Shown: positions 9,082 through 17,029 of the stretch, one piece after another | Layout of the letters: every line of letters starts with the position of its first letter | Position numbering within the stretch: position 1 is the stretch's first letter | NCBI RefSeq assembly: GCF_007679325.1 | Contig: NZ_VEGI01000001.1 | Coordinates: 1,054,001 to 1,118,000 of the forward strand | Length of the DNA: 64,000 nucleotides | Source of the DNA: Arthrobacter sp. U41 | GTDB lineage: Bacteria > Actinomycetota > Actinomycetes > Actinomycetales > Micrococcaceae | Direction of reading: 5' to 3' | Position numbers and translations under genes: made by a program | The notes under the pieces: generated by a model | The model's input: the letters and a program-made list of their open reading frames with translations, nothing else | What the model was told of the DNA's origin: nothing | Databases searched by the model: none

Positions 9082-10044
9082 TTACTGCACCAGGCCCCTT
9101 TCCTTGAGCCAGGCGGCCGCAGCATCCTTGGGGTTCTGCTTCTGGCTGCCGCTGACGGCGCGGTTGAGGTTGATCAGGTCCTCAGTGGTCAGCACCTTGG
9201 ACACGGCGTTCAGGGCTTCCTTCGCCTTGTCCGTCATCTTGGCGGTGTTGTACAGCGGGAGGACCTGCTGGGCGATGAAGTTGTTCTTCGGGTCCTCCAG
9301 CACCACCAGGTCGTTGTCCGCGATGGACGGCGTGGTGGTGTAGATGTCCGCCACCTGGACCTGGTCGGAGAGCAGGGCCTTGAGCGTGACGGACCCGCCG
9401 CCGTCGCTGAACGGTTCCAGCTTCTTCGGCACGCAGTTGTAGTTCTTCTCGAGGCCCGGCAGGCCGTACGCGCGTTCGGCGAAGGTGGCCGGTGCGCCCA
9501 CCACGAATTCGCCGCAGACCTTGGCCATGTCCTCGATCGACTTCAGCTGGTGTTTCTCGGCGGTGGCCTTGGTGACCACCATGGCATCCTTGTTCTCGGC
9601 CTTGGAGGCCTCCAGCACGGCCAGTCCCTCGGGCAGCTTGCCTGAGAGCGCGTTGTAGATGTCCTCTGCCGAGACCTCGGCGGCGTCCGGGCTGACGTGC
9701 AGCAGCAGGTTTCCGCTGTAGTCCGGGATGACGTCCACCGATCCGTCCTGGACGGCCTTGAAGTAGACCTCGCGGGAACCGATGTTCGGCTTGGTGCTCG
9801 CGGTGACGCCGGCGCCGTTGAGTGCCCCGGCATAGACCTCGGCGATGATCTGGCTCTCCGGGAAGTCTGCGGAACCGATCACCAGCGCCGAGCCCGAACC
9901 GGAGGTGGCCCCGCCCGTCGCCGGTGCCGTGGACAGCGGATCGGATGAACCTCCGCAGGCGGACAGTGCCATGGCCAGGCCTACGCCGGCGGCCAGGCCG
10001 CCGAATGCGCGCCTGCCGAGTGCTCGTTGGCGGGTTTCCTTCAT
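9082..10044 (-). CDS. Osmoprotectant ABC transporter substrate-binding lipoprotein
   Basis: The extracellular binding component of an OpuC/ProU-type importer for glycine betaine, choline or related solutes. The 320-residue protein has a signal peptide with an RR pair at residues 11-12 and a lipobox LSAC with Cys30, so it is probably a membrane-anchored lipoprotein. The rest matches the OpuAC-type fold: LVIGSADFPESQIIAEVY at the start of the mature domain, VDVIPDYSGNLLLHV, and a C-terminal LTTEDLINLNRAVSG. It is the last gene of a four-gene operon; its ATG overlaps the preceding permease stop as ATGA. Ligand identity is inferred. Confidence 0.95.
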   Translation of the reverse strand: MKETRQRALGRRAFGGLAAGVGLAMALSACGGSSDPLSTAPATGGATSGSGSALVIGSADFPESQIIAEVYAGALNGAGVTASTKPNIGSREVYFKAVQDGSVDVIPDYSGNLLLHVSPDAAEVSAEDIYNALSGKLPEGLAVLEASKAENKDAMVVTKATAEKHQLKSIEDMAKVCGEFVVGAPATFAERAYGLPGLEKNYNCVPKKLEPFSDGGGSVTLKALLSDQVQVADIYTTTPSIADNDLVVLEDPKNNFIAQQVLPLYNTAKMTDKAKEALNAVSKVLTTEDLINLNRAVSGSQKQNPKDAAAAWLKERGLVQ

Positions 10045-10787
10045 GACGTACCTCCTTGGACAACAGTCCCCGCGGGTACGGGGTCTGTGAGATCAACCGC
10101 AGCCTGCTGGCTCCGGTCTGGCTGTGAAGAGGCGCCCTGGGACAGGAACAACCTCTGAATAAGGGCGAGGACAAGGTCGACGGCGATGGCCAGTCCGGCG
10201 ATGAGCAGCGACCCGCCCAGCATCTGGGGAAAATCGGACAGGACCAGTCCGTCGAAGAGATACCGGCCGAGGCCGCCGAGGTTGATGTAGGCCACGACCG
10301 AGACGGTGGCGATGGCCTGGAGCACGCCGGTCCGGAACCCGCCGTACATCACGGGCAGCGCGTTGGGGAACTCCGCGCGGAACAGCACCTGCAGCTCCGT
10401 CATGCCCATGGCCCGTGCGGCGTCGACGACGTTCCGGTCCACGCTGGCGATGCCGGCGTAGGTGCCGGCCAGCAGCGGCGGAACGGTCAGGATGACGAGG
10501 GCCCAGATAGGGGGCATCAGCCCGATGCCGGCCAGCAGGACAAAAAGCGTGAGCAGGCCCAGGGTCGGCAGGGCCCGGAGGGCGCCGGCGACGGCCACCG
10601 CGGCCACCCGCCCGCGGCCGGTGTGCCCCACGTACAGTCCGATCGGGACAGCGATGGCCGTGGCGATCGCCATCACCAGGCCCGTGTAGAGCAGGTGCTC
10701 GGCCAGCCGGGTCGGGATTCCGGCGCTGCCGGTCCAGTTCGCAGGATCGGTGAGCCAGGCAATGGTTTCCGTGACGACGTCGCTCAT
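10041..10787 (-). CDS. Osmoprotectant ABC transporter permease (second)
   Basis: Inner-membrane permease of the OpuC-type importer. The 248 residues have about six membrane helices and the MetI-type EAA loop around GMTELQVLFRAEFPNALPVM, where the ATPase docks. It starts with ATGA overlapping the upstream permease and ends with ATGA overlapping the binding-protein gene, so the subunits are translationally coupled. An N-terminal periplasmic stretch TDPANWTGSAGIPTRLAEH precedes the first helix, as in OpuCB/OpuCD proteins. The C-terminal 30 residues are polar and Ser/Gln-rich. Confidence 0.94.
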   Translation of the reverse strand: MSDVVTETIAWLTDPANWTGSAGIPTRLAEHLLYTGLVMAIATAIAVPIGLYVGHTGRGRVAAVAVAGALRALPTLGLLTLFVLLAGIGLMPPIWALVILTVPPLLAGTYAGIASVDRNVVDAARAMGMTELQVLFRAEFPNALPVMYGGFRTGVLQAIATVSVVAYINLGGLGRYLFDGLVLSDFPQMLGGSLLIAGLAIAVDLVLALIQRLFLSQGASSQPDRSQQAAVDLTDPVPAGTVVQGGTS

Positions 10788-11551
10788 GAGGCACCGCCCG
10801 CGGTCTGCGCGTCGGAAAGCCGCAACGCCGCGGCAGCGGTGCCGGATTTGCCTGTGCCGGCGTTGTCCTTGCCGGGCTTGTCCTGGCCCGCAGTCGAATC
10901 GGCGCCGCCGGTTGACGCGGCGGCGCGGGTCCAGGGGGTCAGCAGCCGCTCAAGCAGGACCAGCACGGCGTCCATCAGTAGCGCGAGGATGAGGATGGCG
11001 ATGATGCCCACCACCACCTCGGTGACGAAATCACGCTGCAGGCCCGAGGTGAAGAGCATGCCCAGGTTGCCGATGCCCAGCAGCGCCGCGACGCTGACCA
11101 GCGAGATGTTACTGACAGAGACCACCCGCAGCCCGGCGAAAAGCACCGGCAGGGACAGCGGCAGGTCGATCTGCAGGAAGCGGGCGAAGGGCTTGAACCC
11201 CATGGCCACGGCAGCCTGCCGGAGGTCCTCGTCCACCGAGTCAAACGCGTCCAGGGTGGCCCGGACCAACAGGGCCACGGCGTAGATGGTAAGGGCCACC
11301 ACCACGTTGACCGGGTCCAGGATCCGGGTTCCGAGGACGGTGGGCAGGATGATAAAAAGCGCCAGGGACGGGATGGTGTACAGCAGCGAGGACGCCGTCA
11401 GGACCACAGACCGGAGACCCCGGTTCTGCCGGGCGACCTGGGCCAGCGGCACGGCGATGAGGACCCCGAACACCATCGGCAGGATGGCCAGGACCAGGTG
11501 CTGGGCCGCGAGGCTGAAGACCTGCGTGCTGTTGGCCAGGAACCATTCCAT
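10784..11551 (-). CDS. Osmoprotectant ABC transporter permease (first)
   Basis: The other permease subunit of the importer, 255 residues with a MetI-type fold. It begins MEWFLANSTQVFSLAAQHL; the EAA loop is near AAVAMGFKPFARFLQIDLPL. The C-terminal tail after about residue 210 is rich in Ala, Gly, Lys and Asp and is probably disordered. The open frame extends farther upstream, but ATG 11551 is chosen because it shares its A with the TGA stop of the ATPase gene (TGATG), which is the usual coupling for this operon. Two non-identical permeases suggest a heterodimeric channel. Confidence 0.94.
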   Translation of the reverse strand: MEWFLANSTQVFSLAAQHLVLAILPMVFGVLIAVPLAQVARQNRGLRSVVLTASSLLYTIPSLALFIILPTVLGTRILDPVNVVVALTIYAVALLVRATLDAFDSVDEDLRQAAVAMGFKPFARFLQIDLPLSLPVLFAGLRVVSVSNISLVSVAALLGIGNLGMLFTSGLQRDFVTEVVVGIIAILILALLMDAVLVLLERLLTPWTRAAASTGGADSTAGQDKPGKDNAGTGKSGTAAAALRLSDAQTAGGAS

Positions 11552-12645
11552 CAGATCGCGCCCTGGCGGACATGGCGGTCCGACTCGATCACGGCAAGCA
11601 CTTCTTCGGCGGTGATGACGCCGGCCACGCGGCCGTCCGTGTCCACTGCGACACCGAGGCCGGAAGGTGATGACAGTGCAGCGTCGAGGGCGCGGCGGAG
11701 AGTGTCGCCCTTGCGGAAGAGTGATCCGCCGGGAATAGTCGCGGCCCCCTTGCCCGGGCCCGACCAGCCGACGGGCCGCAGTGTTTCGTCGACCACCAGT
11801 TGCCACTCGCCGGAGGCATTGCCGGCACGCTCAAGTTCTGCAGGGGTGATCGTCTGGACGGGGTGGACGGTGACGCCGTCGGACGGGCTGAAGGCGAGGT
11901 GGCGGAAGCCGCGGTCCCGGCCCACGAAGGACGCCACAAAGTCGTTGGCCGGGGCGCGCAGGATTTCCTCCGGCGTAGCGTATTGGGCGAGTTTGCCGCC
12001 GAGGCCGAACACTGCCACCTTGTCGCCGAGGACGGTGGCCTCGTCAATGTCGTGGGTGACGAAGACGATGGTCTTGGCCAGGTCCCGCTGGAGCCGGAGG
12101 AGTTCCTGCTGCAGTTCATCGCGGACTACGGGGTCCACGGCACTGAAGGGTTCATCCATCAGCAGCACGGGCGGGTCGGCGGCGAGCGCCCGGGCCACTC
12201 CGACGCGCTGCTGCTGGCCGCCGGAGAGCTGGGAGGGGTACCGCTTGCCCAGTGCGGAGGCCAGCCCGACGACGTCGAGCAGTTCCTGCGCGCGCTTCCG
12301 CGCCTCGGCCTTGCCCACGCCGTTGAGCCGGGGGACGGTGGCGATGTTGTCCAGCACGGAACGGTGCGGCATCAGCCCGGAGGACTGCATGACGTAGCCC
12401 ATGGACCGGCGCAGCTTCGCCGCGGGCACACTGGTGACGTCCTCGCCGCCCACGGTGATGGTGCCCGACGTCGGCTCCACCATGCGGTTGATCATTCGCA
12501 GGGACGTGGTCTTGCCGCAGCCCGAAGGCCCGACAAAGACCGTAATGGCGCCTTTGTCGATGGACATGGTCAGCTCATCCACGGCAGGCTGCCCGCTCTG
12601 GTACTGCTTGGTGACGCTCTGGAACTCGATCATGGCTTCAGCCAT
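11551..12645 (-). CDS. Osmoprotectant ABC transporter ATPase with CBS region
   Basis: ATP-binding subunit of the OpuC/ProU-type importer, 364 residues. Motifs: Walker A GPSGCGKTT (39-47), Q-loop Gln87, signature LSGGQ (140-144), Walker B LLMDEP (161-166), then a C-terminal CBS-like region (about 265-360), which in OpuA/OpuC systems senses ionic strength or cyclic di-AMP. ATG 12645 (MAEAMIEFQS) is chosen; ATG 12633 (MIEFQS) is an alternative. A longer frame to 12696 is rejected because its ATG lies inside the TATGAT promoter element. First gene of the operon. Confidence 0.95.
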   Translation of the reverse strand: MAEAMIEFQSVTKQYQSGQPAVDELTMSIDKGAITVFVGPSGCGKTTSLRMINRMVEPTSGTITVGGEDVTSVPAAKLRRSMGYVMQSSGLMPHRSVLDNIATVPRLNGVGKAEARKRAQELLDVVGLASALGKRYPSQLSGGQQQRVGVARALAADPPVLLMDEPFSAVDPVVRDELQQELLRLQRDLAKTIVFVTHDIDEATVLGDKVAVFGLGGKLAQYATPEEILRAPANDFVASFVGRDRGFRHLAFSPSDGVTVHPVQTITPAELERAGNASGEWQLVVDETLRPVGWSGPGKGAATIPGGSLFRKGDTLRRALDAALSSPSGLGVAVDTDGRVAGVITAEEVLAVIESDRHVRQGAI

Positions 12646-12691
12646 TCCGGGCTTACCTAACTGTTGGAGGCAACATCGGACCAGCCAATTG

Positions 12692-12720
12692 ATCATAGAC
12701 TCGCCGATTTTTTGCTGTAA
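12692..12720 (-). promoter_or_regulatory. Promoter of the osmoprotectant operon
   Basis: A perfect TATGAT -10 (12692-12697) with TTACAG as -35 (12715-12720) at 17-bp spacing. The start would be near 12685, giving a leader of about 40 bases before ATG 12645. The spacer is A-rich. Confidence 0.55.
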
Positions 12721-12830
12721 AGCACGTAGAACTCAGCCTAGCCAGCGCAGCCGACAAAGTCAGGGACCTTATCAATTGCGCTGTGGCTGACACTCCTATT
12801 CGTTGCCACTCCTCAGGTGGATGGGTGCTG

Positions 12831-12899
12831 AGGCAACGCGGGGTCACTTCGCGCCCATTCCAGCGTTCGGGATGGACCACAAACGACCCCGCGTTGCCT
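12831..12899 (-). terminator. Long-loop inverted repeat after rsgA
   Basis: A 15-bp perfect stem, 12831-12845 with 12885-12899 (GGCAACGCGGGGTC and its complement). The 39-base loop holds a weaker CCATTCC/GGATGG stem. It lies 17 bases past the rsgA stop and upstream of the osmoprotectant promoter, so it probably insulates the two units. Confidence 0.6.
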
Positions 12900-12915
12900 T
12901 TGCCGCCGTGCCGGG

Positions 12916-14130
12916 TCAGCGGTCCTTCCGGCCGGCCCCGGCTGCCCCGCCCCGGCCTTTGGCGCCCCGCTTGGCGCGCTGTCTTTCGGCGTCCTCGTAC
13001 CTGTCCCGCTCGGCCGACCGCTGGCTCTTGCCCCCGGCCGATATTTTCTGGTGCCACTCCCGCGCATAGGCGCGGCGGGCGGCCGCATCGTGCCGCCGGG
13101 CCAAGGCCGCGAGTTCGCGCTGGAGTTTCAGGTAGCTCGCCCAGCGGCGGTCATCCAGCCTGCCGTCCGCGATCGCGGCCTGCACGGCGCAGCCGGGCTC
13201 GCTGCCGTGCGCGCAGTCGGAGAACCGGCACTGCCCCACAAGTTCCTCCAGATCGCCGAACATCTCCTCCATCCCGCCGTCGGCGTCGAACAATCCGAAA
13301 CCGCGCACGCCCGGGGTGTCCATCAGCACGGCGCCGCCCGGCAGGGGCACCAGCTCGCGGGACGTGGTGGTGTGTTTGCCTCTTCCGTCGCTGGCCCGGA
13401 CCGCACCGGTGCCCTGGACCTCGGTGCCGACAAGGGCGTTGATGAGGGTGGACTTTCCGGCCCCCGAGGGGCCCAGCAACACGAGGGTGCCGCCCGGCGG
13501 GAGATGCCCCAGCAGTTCATCGAGGCCGTCGCCCTGCTCCGCGGACGTGGTCACCACCTCGACGCCGGCGGCCTGGAGGATCACTTTGCCGACGACGTCA
13601 TCCGCTATGTCCGCGAGGTCTGCCTTGGTGATGATGACCAGCGGGGTGGCTCCGGAGTCCCAGGCCGCGACGAGGGTGCGCTCGAGCCGGTTGTGGGTGA
13701 GCGGACGGTCCACCGGCACCACGACGCCGACTATGTCCATGTTTGCGCCGAGGACCTGCGCCTCAGACGAGGCATCGAAGGCACGTTTGCGGCTCAGTTC
13801 CGAATGGCGCGGCAGGATCCCCGTTATGGCAGGCTCCCCCGCGGCGTTGGCGCCCAGCCAGACCCAGTCCCCTGTGGCGGGAAGTTCCCCGCCGTTGGGG
13901 TAAGGCAGGTGGAGTGTCGCGCCACGGGTGGCGACGAGGACCAGGTTTCGGTCCACGCGGACGACCCGCCCGGCGCCGGTGCCGCCCGGCACGGGATTGG
14001 CGGTGAAGCGTGCGGCGACCTCGGTGGTGAAGCCGTAGCCGGCCGGACCTTCGGGAAAGTTGGTGCTGGTGACGGTGGCGCTGGTGACGGTGGCGCCGTT
14101 GGCGCCCGGACGTTCAAGTGAAGTAGTCAA
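12916..14130 (-). CDS. rsgA: Ribosome small-subunit GTPase A
   Basis: RsgA (YjeQ) is a circularly permuted GTPase that helps late maturation of the 30S subunit. In the 404-residue protein the G motifs occur in permuted order: G4 TKAD (168-171), G1 GPSGAGKST (220-228), G3 DTPG (271-274). An OB-like N-terminal domain (about 52-110) precedes them, and a zinc site Cys301, Cys306, His308, Cys314 follows. The C-terminal 60 residues are Arg/Lys/Ala-rich. The start is TTG 14130 with AAAGGG about 7 bases upstream. A 26-codon ORF with a strong ribosome site ends 66 bases upstream and may be its leader cistron. Confidence 0.95.
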   Translation of the reverse strand: MTTSLERPGANGATVTSATVTSTNFPEGPAGYGFTTEVAARFTANPVPGGTGAGRVVRVDRNLVLVATRGATLHLPYPNGGELPATGDWVWLGANAAGEPAITGILPRHSELSRKRAFDASSEAQVLGANMDIVGVVVPVDRPLTHNRLERTLVAAWDSGATPLVIITKADLADIADDVVGKVILQAAGVEVVTTSAEQGDGLDELLGHLPPGGTLVLLGPSGAGKSTLINALVGTEVQGTGAVRASDGRGKHTTTSRELVPLPGGAVLMDTPGVRGFGLFDADGGMEEMFGDLEELVGQCRFSDCAHGSEPGCAVQAAIADGRLDDRRWASYLKLQRELAALARRHDAAARRAYAREWHQKISAGGKSQRSAERDRYEDAERQRAKRGAKGRGGAAGAGRKDR

Positions 14131-14196
14131 CGAAAACCCTTTGATGGGCCCCGGTGAACGTGCCGCGCTGCGGGTGGAACCTGGCAGCGGTTGCGG

Positions 14197-14277
14197 CTAG
14201 TTGGTGCTGAGTGCCGGGGCAGGAATAATGACGTGGCTGATGTTGGCGCGCGTTGCGCCCAGGACTGTTGCAGTCAT
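14197..14277 (-). CDS. Possible 26-residue leader peptide or small protein upstream of rsgA
   Basis: ATG 14277 opens a 26-codon frame beginning MTATVLGATRAN and ending PALSTN, with a TAG stop. A very strong GGAGGTGGAG lies three bases before the ATG, better than that of rsgA itself. TATTCT about 75 bases upstream (near 14346-14351) could be its -10. No run of a single amino acid suggests classic attenuation. I know no family. The strong ribosome site, the position 66 bases before rsgA and the same strand support real translation, but a chance frame remains possible. Confidence 0.45.
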   Translation of the reverse strand: MTATVLGATRANISHVIIPAPALSTN

Positions 14278-14384
14278 CGTCTCCACCTCCCCGTTCCGCC
14301 GTCGTGTGCTGTGCCGGCTCCGCAGAAGTCTCCCCGCGGCTTTTTTAGAATAGCCCCGCCCGCCCGGGCTGGCTAGGGAATCCG

Positions 14385-14837
14385 TCAGGAAAGTTTGCCG
14401 TCCAGGGGCCGCTCGCGGTGGAGCCGGAGCGCGACGTCGACGAGCGAGACCTTGTTGAGCCCCGCGACGTCGCCCAGCGGGATCCAGGCCGCATGCGTTG
14501 TGCTGCCGTCCACCTCGTGCCGCAGCTCCCCGCCGGTGATGGTTGCCTCGTAGATCAGTCTCAGGGACTGGAAGTCGCGTTCTCCGCCATCGATCCGGAT
14601 TTCGGCGGGCCAGTGCCCGACGTCGATCCCCAGCATGGTGCCGACCTCGGCGCGGTATCCGGTTTCCTCATGGATTTCGCGGCGGCAGCCGTCCACCGGG
14701 TGCTCGCCCAGGTCCAGCCCGCCGCCCGGCAGGGTCCAGCCTTCTTTGCCGCCCTGCTTCCAGTACGCCAGAAGGATGGCGCCGTCGCGGATGATGACCG
14801 CGTAGGCAGCGGGACGGGTGTCGAAGTTCAGGCTCAT
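14385..14837 (-). CDS. NUDIX hydrolase
   Basis: NUDIX enzymes hydrolyse nucleoside diphosphates linked to another moiety. The 150-residue protein carries a full Nudix box with G39, E45, R53-E54, E57-E58 and G60, within GLDLGEHPVDGCRREIHEET. The N-terminal strand PAAYAVIIRDGAILLAYW and the tail LRLHRERPL are typical of the broad ADP-ribose/8-oxo-dGTP group; the substrate cannot be told. ATG 14837 is preceded six bases away by TACGCT, with GGAGGG between, so either a leaderless or a short-leader start is possible. Confidence 0.93.
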   Translation of the reverse strand: MSLNFDTRPAAYAVIIRDGAILLAYWKQGGKEGWTLPGGGLDLGEHPVDGCRREIHEETGYRAEVGTMLGIDVGHWPAEIRIDGGERDFQSLRLIYEATITGGELRHEVDGSTTHAAWIPLGDVAGLNKVSLVDVALRLHRERPLDGKLS

Positions 14838-14843
14838 CCCTCC

Positions 14844-14849
14844 AGCGTA
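14844..14849 (-). promoter_or_regulatory. -10 element of Nudix gene
   Basis: TACGCT, then GGAGGG, then ATG 14837. A leaderless transcript fits the spacing; the GGAGGG would be untranscribed spacer rather than a ribosome site. Confidence 0.5.
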
Positions 14850-14882
14850 GTGGCCGGACGGCGTCGGAGCCCGGAGGCCGGT

Positions 14883-15815
14883 TCAGCCCTGCTCGGCCAC
14901 CAGCTGAAGGACGCCAAAGACGGGATCCTGCGTCAGGATTCGTACGTCCGTGATTCCAGCGGCGGCCAGGGCGGCGCGGAAGGACTCCTGCAGGCGCGGG
15001 ACGTTCATGCCCAGTCCGCTGCCGAGGATCACCGGGCCGTCGATGCGCAGTTGCCGGACCGTCTGCTCCGCGAGCCCGGCGAGGTCGCGGCCGGCCTGGT
15101 CCACGAGGTCACGGCTGGCGGCGTGGCCGGCGTCGGCGGCGTCCACCACGAGCCGGGCCCGCTCGGCCCAGTACCGGCGTCCGGTCTCAGGTGAGTGAAA
15201 GAGTGCGATCAGCTTGTTGGGGTCATCCACGCCGCAGGAGGCCAGCAGGGCGGTGGTCAGTTCGTCCGGCTCCAGCCCTTGGTTCATCCGGCGGAGGCTG
15301 TGCCGGACGGCCTCGCGGCCCAGCCAGTACCCGCTGCCCTCGTCCCCCAGCAGATAGCCCCAGCCGCCGGCGCGGGCCTCCTCGCCGAGGCTGTTCCGGC
15401 CCCAGGCGGCCGAGCCGGTGCCGCCGATGACGGCCACGCCGGTACTTGCTCCCCCGGCGGCCAGCAGGAGCCGGGAGTCATGGACCACGGTGATCCGGGC
15501 ACCCGGCACATGCGGCGCGATCAGGGCGGCGAGGGCCTCGGCGTCGGCGTCGGTATCGATGCCGCCGGCTCCCGCATAGACCCGGGAGACGGTCCCGCCG
15601 CCGATCCGGGCGAAGAGCTCGGCGAGATTGAGTGCCGCCACTTCGCGGCTGACGTTCTGGACATTGGAGCTGCCTACCGACTCGTCGGCCACAACGGCAC
15701 CGTCCTCGAACCGGACACCGCGGGTCTTGGTTCCGCCGATGTCGAGGCCGATCACGGCGCCGGTAGGAACGGAGGGGACGGTGTCCGCCGCAGGGGGGAT
15801 GTCAGAATGGGTCAC
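14883..15815 (-). CDS. BadF/BadG-type ATPase, probable N-acetylglucosamine kinase
   Basis: An ASKHA-fold sugar kinase of the BadF/BcrA group. The 310-residue protein has the phosphate-1 motif GLDIGGTKTRG (23-33), ADP-binding segments GGTGSAAWG and GDEGSGYWLG, and the C-terminal VILGSGLGMNVP. Family members phosphorylate N-acetylglucosamine or related amino sugars; the substrate here is inferred. The start is GTG 15815, with TAGGCT six bases upstream, indicating a leaderless mRNA. It is divergent from a nitronate monooxygenase gene only 36 bases away, so the two promoters nearly abut. Confidence 0.88.
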   Translation of the reverse strand: MTHSDIPPAADTVPSVPTGAVIGLDIGGTKTRGVRFEDGAVVADESVGSSNVQNVSREVAALNLAELFARIGGGTVSRVYAGAGGIDTDADAEALAALIAPHVPGARITVVHDSRLLLAAGGASTGVAVIGGTGSAAWGRNSLGEEARAGGWGYLLGDEGSGYWLGREAVRHSLRRMNQGLEPDELTTALLASCGVDDPNKLIALFHSPETGRRYWAERARLVVDAADAGHAASRDLVDQAGRDLAGLAEQTVRQLRIDGPVILGSGLGMNVPRLQESFRAALAAAGITDVRILTQDPVFGVLQLVAEQG

Positions 15816-15821
15816 CGGAAC

Positions 15822-15827
15822 AGCCTA
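15822..15827 (-). promoter_or_regulatory. -10 element of leaderless sugar-kinase gene
   Basis: TAGGCT, six bases (GTTCCG), then GTG 15815; no ribosome-binding sequence between. Confidence 0.6.
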
Positions 15828-15851
15828 CTGAATCACGCACAGGAGTGAGCA

Positions 15852-16886
15852 ATGTCGCACGGCATCTTTGGTACCAGGGTCTTTGCGGCGCCGATGGCGG
15901 GCGGGACCTCCACCCCGGACTTCGTCACAGCCGTATATGGGGCCGGCGGACTGGGTTTCCTGGCCGCGGGCTACAAGACCGTGGCAGCCATGCAGGCGGA
16001 CATCAGCAGTGCCCGCGCCGCCGGGGCACGTTTCGGCATGAATGTCTTCGTTCCCGATCCCGCCCAGCAGGTTCCTTCCCGGGCTGTGCTGGCGCAGCTT
16101 GAGGAATACCGCGCCCGGTTGCAGCCGGACGCCCGGCGGTACGGCGTGGAGGTCCCGCCGCTGCGGCTCGACGACGACGACCACTGGCACGGGAAGATCG
16201 ACGCCCTGCGGGAGAACCCGGTGGAACTGGTCAGTTTCGCGTTCGGGCTGCCCGGGACCGGCGTCGTGCGTGCCCTGCAGCGGGCAGGTTCCACCGTGCT
16301 CGCCACTGTGACCACTGTTGCCGAGGCGCTCGAGGCCGCCGGGCAGGGCGTCGATGCGCTGGTGGTGCAGCATGCGAGCGCCGGCGGCCACAGCGCGGCC
16401 TTCCAGCCATACGCCGACCGGCACGATGCTTTCCGTCCGGGCACGACGGCGGAGCTGGTCACCCGGGTGCGGTCCGCCGTCGGACTCCCGCTGGTCGCTG
16501 CCGGCGGCGTGATGGACCGGGCCGGGCTGGACGCGGTCCTCGCGGCGGGGGCCGAGGCGGCCCAGGTGGGCACCGCATTCCTGCGCACCGAGCAGAGCGG
16601 CGCCCGGCAGCTGCACAAAGACGCCCTCGCCAGCCCGCGTTTCACGGAGACCCGGCTGACGAGGGCCTTCACAGGGCGGTGGGCCCGGGCCCTGGTTAAC
16701 GAGTTTGTCCGGGATCATCCCGACGCGCCCGAGGCCTACCCCGCCGTGCACCACCTCACCGCTCCGCTGCGCGCGGCTGCGGCGGCCGCCGGGGACGCGG
16801 AGCGGCTGAACCTCTGGGCCGGGACGGGCTGGCGGCAGGCGCGGGCCGGTTCCGTGGCGGAGGTCATGGCGGATTTGCTGGGCTGA
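15852..16886 (+). CDS. Nitronate monooxygenase (2-nitropropane dioxygenase family)
   Basis: FMN-dependent TIM-barrel enzyme that oxidises alkyl nitronates or propionate-3-nitronate. The 344-residue protein begins with FGTRVFAAPMAGGTSTPDFV, has the FMN-contacting GMNVFVPD, the family VQHASAGGHSAAF segment near residues 172-184 with the likely catalytic His, and VAAGGVMDRAGLDAVLAAGA. AGGAGTGAGCA precedes the ATG. The physiological substrate is unknown. It is divergent from the BadF-type kinase gene. Confidence 0.9.
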   Translation: MSHGIFGTRVFAAPMAGGTSTPDFVTAVYGAGGLGFLAAGYKTVAAMQADISSARAAGARFGMNVFVPDPAQQVPSRAVLAQLEEYRARLQPDARRYGVEVPPLRLDDDDHWHGKIDALRENPVELVSFAFGLPGTGVVRALQRAGSTVLATVTTVAEALEAAGQGVDALVVQHASAGGHSAAFQPYADRHDAFRPGTTAELVTRVRSAVGLPLVAAGGVMDRAGLDAVLAAGAEAAQVGTAFLRTEQSGARQLHKDALASPRFTETRLTRAFTGRWARALVNEFVRDHPDAPEAYPAVHHLTAPLRAAAAAAGDAERLNLWAGTGWRQARAGSVAEVMADLLG

Positions 16887-17029
16887 CGAATTCGCCGAGG
16901 CCTCCGGCCACCGCCCTGCCCCTTCGCGCCGCCGACCACCCCGAGGTCGCCGAATTCGCCGGAGCATTGCCGGTTCGCCGGAACGTCCCTGTGTGTCATG
17001 CTTCCGGCGAACCCGCGGCACGGGCTGGC

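Noticed and set aside
12646..12696. Upstream ATG for the osmoprotectant ATPase (MINWLV...)
   Set aside because: The ATG falls in the TATGAT promoter element, and the extra residues are not like any ABC ATPase start.
14191..14376. A 61-residue plus-strand frame before rsgA
   Set aside because: It overlaps the better-supported minus-strand small ORF and promoter, and has no ribosome site.
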